From a virus: a DNA stretch of 37,972 nt. Under the pieces are notes generated by a model. The model was not told the origin of the DNA. It was given only the letters and a program-made list of their open reading frames with translations, and made no database searches. The DNA is taken from IMG/VR virus record IMGVR_UViG_3300025424_000004, positions 1 through 37,972 of that record, one strand, 5' to 3'. Positions 36,298 through 37,972 of the stretch are shown one piece after another. The translations under genes were made by a program, and so were the position numbers. Each line of letters starts with the position of its first letter. Positions within the stretch are counted from its first letter, which is position 1.

Positions 36298-37445
36298 ACT
36301 CACTCATCCTGATAGGAGACGCTCGCCAGCGTCTAGCAGAGCTGCCAGCAGGCTCGGCTCGCACCTGTGTCACGTCACCGCCCTATTTCGGGCTTCGTGA
36401 CTACGGGACAGCAACTTGGAACGGAGGGGATACAGAATGCGATCACCTCGGCAAACCAATGGCGACTAAGGCAAACATCAACCGAAACTGCGGGACTGGA
36501 AACGATGTCAAGAACGCAACTGCTAGGGAGTTCTTTCGTGAAACCTGTGGGAAGTGCGGTGCGACCTGTATCGACTCTCAAATCGGGCTAGAAGAAACGC
36601 CCGATGCCTACGTCGCTGAAATGGTGGCGTTATTCCGTGAGGTCTGGCGAGTTCTGGCCGATGACGGAACGCTGTGGCTGAACTTGGGCGATAGTTATGT
36701 TGCCGACAGTTATGTCAGGGAGCGTGGAACGCAAGCGTTCCAGAGCGGCGCTGATACCGCAAATGAGGGCTGGCTTGCGGCAGACCGGGCAGAGAGTGGC
36801 AAAGCACGAAAAAACTTGTCGTGGGCTTCCAGCGCAGGGCTAAAAAAGAAAGACCTAATCGGTATCCCGTGGCGTGTGGCGTTAGCACTTCAGGCTGACG
36901 GCTGGTATCTGCGCTCAGACATTATCTGGGCAAAGCCCAACCCGATGCCAGAGAGCGTGACTGACCGACCAACCAAGAGCCACGAATATCTGTTCTTGCT
37001 GACCAAGTCACCTCGCTACTACTACGACCACGAAGCCATCAAAGAGCCTGCATTACACCCGAAAATGAAACATAAAAGCAATAAAAAACCAGAGGGGGCA
37101 AGCGTGGCATACATTGGCAACCCACCAACAAACTTAGGTCGTGCTGGCACTTCTGACAACGGGCTTCGCAACAAGCGTGACGTATGGACAATCAACACCA
37201 AGCCGTTCAAGGGAGCACACTTCGCTGTAATGCCCGAAGCGCTGGTCGAGCCCTGTGTCTTGGCCGGAAGCGCCGAGGGAGACACGGTGCTAGATCCGTT
37301 CACGGGCTCTGGCACAGTGGCAGTCGTGGCAAACCGACACGGGCGCAACTTCGTGGGGACTGAGCTGAACGCCGATTACGCAGAAATCGCCCGAGAGCGC
37401 ATAACGAAAGACGCACCGATGCTGAACAAAGTGGAGACAAAATGA
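36294..37445 (+). CDS. DNA methyltransferase (N4/N6, beta-type), mosaic composition
   Basis: The 383-residue enzyme carries TSPPYFGLRDYG (SPPY at 28-31) early and VLDPFTGSGTV (333-343) late, the beta-class order with the catalytic motif before the cofactor motif. An insert with CDH (49-51) and CGKC (85-88) may bind zinc in the target-recognition part. It may protect phage DNA from host restriction, as no partner nuclease is obvious. DNA from about 36400 to 37230 is clearly more AT-rich (about 43-53% GC in counted lines) than both ends of the gene. The GTG overlaps the exonuclease stop. Confidence 0.9.
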   Translation: MNSLILIGDARQRLAELPAGSARTCVTSPPYFGLRDYGTATWNGGDTECDHLGKPMATKANINRNCGTGNDVKNATAREFFRETCGKCGATCIDSQIGLEETPDAYVAEMVALFREVWRVLADDGTLWLNLGDSYVADSYVRERGTQAFQSGADTANEGWLAADRAESGKARKNLSWASSAGLKKKDLIGIPWRVALALQADGWYLRSDIIWAKPNPMPESVTDRPTKSHEYLFLLTKSPRYYYDHEAIKEPALHPKMKHKSNKKPEGASVAYIGNPPTNLGRAGTSDNGLRNKRDVWTINTKPFKGAHFAVMPEALVEPCVLAGSAEGDTVLDPFTGSGTVAVVANRHGRNFVGTELNADYAEIARERITKDAPMLNKVETK

Positions 37446-37675
37446 GCATCCGCAACGCCGCAGACTGCGAACACGGCTGGCACAGCGTTCTGACCTGCCC
37501 GTTCTGCCTACGCAACCAGAAACAGAGACTGACCGAGGAGAAAATCAAGGCCCTCGAGGAGACAGTCGAGCGCAAGGAGGCGCTCATCGAGGCGCTGAAA
37601 GGCACGATTGCCTACCTATCCGACCAAGTCGAGCACTACAAGAAACACTTAGGAGACCTAGATGAGACACTTTGA
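37442..37675 (+). CDS. Small zinc-knuckle plus coiled-coil protein (77 aa)
   Basis: The ATG overlaps the methyltransferase stop (ATGA). The first 25 residues have CEHGWH and CPFC, a possible zinc site. The rest is a long charged helix (EEKIKALEETVERKEALIEA). Adjacent to the two-span membrane gene, which it overlaps by 14 bases. The function is unknown. Confidence 0.65.
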   Translation: MSIRNAADCEHGWHSVLTCPFCLRNQKQRLTEEKIKALEETVERKEALIEALKGTIAYLSDQVEHYKKHLGDLDETL

Positions 37676-37847
37676 GCACTTCTGCCTACTGGTATGGATC
37701 TTCGGGGTCTACCTCGTGAGCTCGTGGGTATTCTGGAAGAAGCTCAGCAAGGACAAACTTACGACCACTGTGTACGTGGCCGAGCAGACAATCGCACTAA
37801 TCCTCGCCAGCATCTTGCTGTTCGGACTATGGGAGATAACCAAGTGA
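37662..37847 (+). CDS. Small two-span membrane protein (61 aa)
   Basis: Two hydrophobic segments (FCLLVWIFGVYLVSSWVFW and TIALILASILLFGLWEI) flank a short Lys-rich loop. The ribosome site AGGAG lies nine bases before the ATG. The stop overlaps the GTG of the join-spanning gene. It may be an early membrane protein like the one at 29504. No family is recognised. Confidence 0.65.
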   Translation: MRHFEHFCLLVWIFGVYLVSSWVFWKKLSKDKLTTTVYVAEQTIALILASILLFGLWEITK

Positions 37848-37972
37848 TTGAACTACGAGCCGACACCGAGGGCTTCCACGCCTCTCTCAAGGACGCACAC
37901 CAGGCGATTACGGAGCACCGCCAGGCAACCTGCCCCCACGCCTACGAGGTGCTCGACTTCGACGGCAACCCC
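37844..37972 (+). CDS. Zinc-ribbon-like small protein, 5' part (continues at 1)
   Basis: The GTG at 37844 overlaps the membrane-gene stop (GTGA), and the reading frame continues across the contig end to the stop at 199-201. The full product is about 76 residues, opening MIELRADTEGFHASLKD with the first Cys of a zinc site in CPHAYE. Together with the repeat it shows that the contig closes into a circle. Confidence 0.75.
   Translation, partial: MIELRADTEGFHASLKDAHQAITEHRQATCPHAYEVLDFDGNP
37874..37972. repeat. Terminal direct repeat, right copy (contig overlap)
   Basis: Exact copy of bases 1-99. It falls within the 5' part of the gene starting at 37844, and the reading frame is kept when the ends are joined. 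This supports a circular map. It does not by itself show whether the virion DNA is permuted or has cohesive ends. Confidence 0.95.

Noticed and set aside
35551-36303. Minus-strand open frame of 250 codons over the exonuclease
   Set aside because: It shadows a gene with complete catalytic motifs, and its product is a Val/Leu/Asp/Glu mix without recognisable domains.

Overview
This window is a complete, circularly mapping genome of a tailed phage with siphovirus-type (long, non-contractile tail) genes. The first 99 bases are repeated exactly as the last 99, so the unique genome is about 37,873 bp, and one gene spans the join. Every gene I can support lies on the + strand, packed with ATGA, GTGA or TAATG overlaps. 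GC is about 60% where I counted by eye. Two tandem WhiB-like regulators, which are limited to Actinobacteria and their phages, plus an Rpf-like muralytic protein and NlpC/P60-type cell-wall enzymes, point to an actinobacterial host. I cannot name the host genus or a close relative. Layout: (a) 37.8 kb through the join to 1.3 kb holds small zinc-ribbon and unknown proteins, ending with an HslV/proteasome-like threonine protease gene. (b) 1.4-9.2 kb is packaging and head: small and large terminase, a portal-MuF fusion, a prohead protease-scaffold fusion and an HK97-type capsid protein with an inserted beta domain. (c) 9.3-17.9 kb is neck and tail: adaptor, tail tube, tail chaperones joined by a -1 frameshift at GGGAAAC, tape measure, and a minor tail protein with a LamG-like domain. 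(d) 18.0-19.3 kb is a lysis cassette (NlpC/P60 endolysin and two membrane proteins, one DUF1003). (e) 19.4-24.8 kb holds repetitive tail fibre and adhesin genes. (f) 24.8-27.2 kb holds an Mre11-like phosphoesterase, a second holin-like protein and a permuted papain-like hydrolase, closed by a strong terminator. (g) 27.3-37.8 kb is the early or replication half: small HTH proteins, an Erf-like protein, SSB, two WhiB proteins, a replication-initiator-like HTH gene with internal iterons, two HNH nucleases, a VRR-NUC nuclease, a secreted Rpf-like protein, a YqaJ exonuclease and a mosaic DNA methyltransferase. No integrase, DNA polymerase, helicase or tRNA was recognised, so replication probably depends on host machinery recruited to the iteron site. 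The early half shows a coherent regulatory design. Four promoter-bearing gaps each have a palindrome between the -35 region and the -10 box, two of them nearly the same operator sequence. Three downstream genes share an identical Shine-Dalgarno/start leader, and two of those transcripts would begin with the same type of 5' hairpin. The most interesting signals are this promoter/leader family, the paired WhiB proteins with a matching extra Cys/His module, the iterons inside the initiator gene, the early secreted Rpf-like protein, the HslV-like gene beside terminase, and the AT-richer central segment of the methyltransferase.
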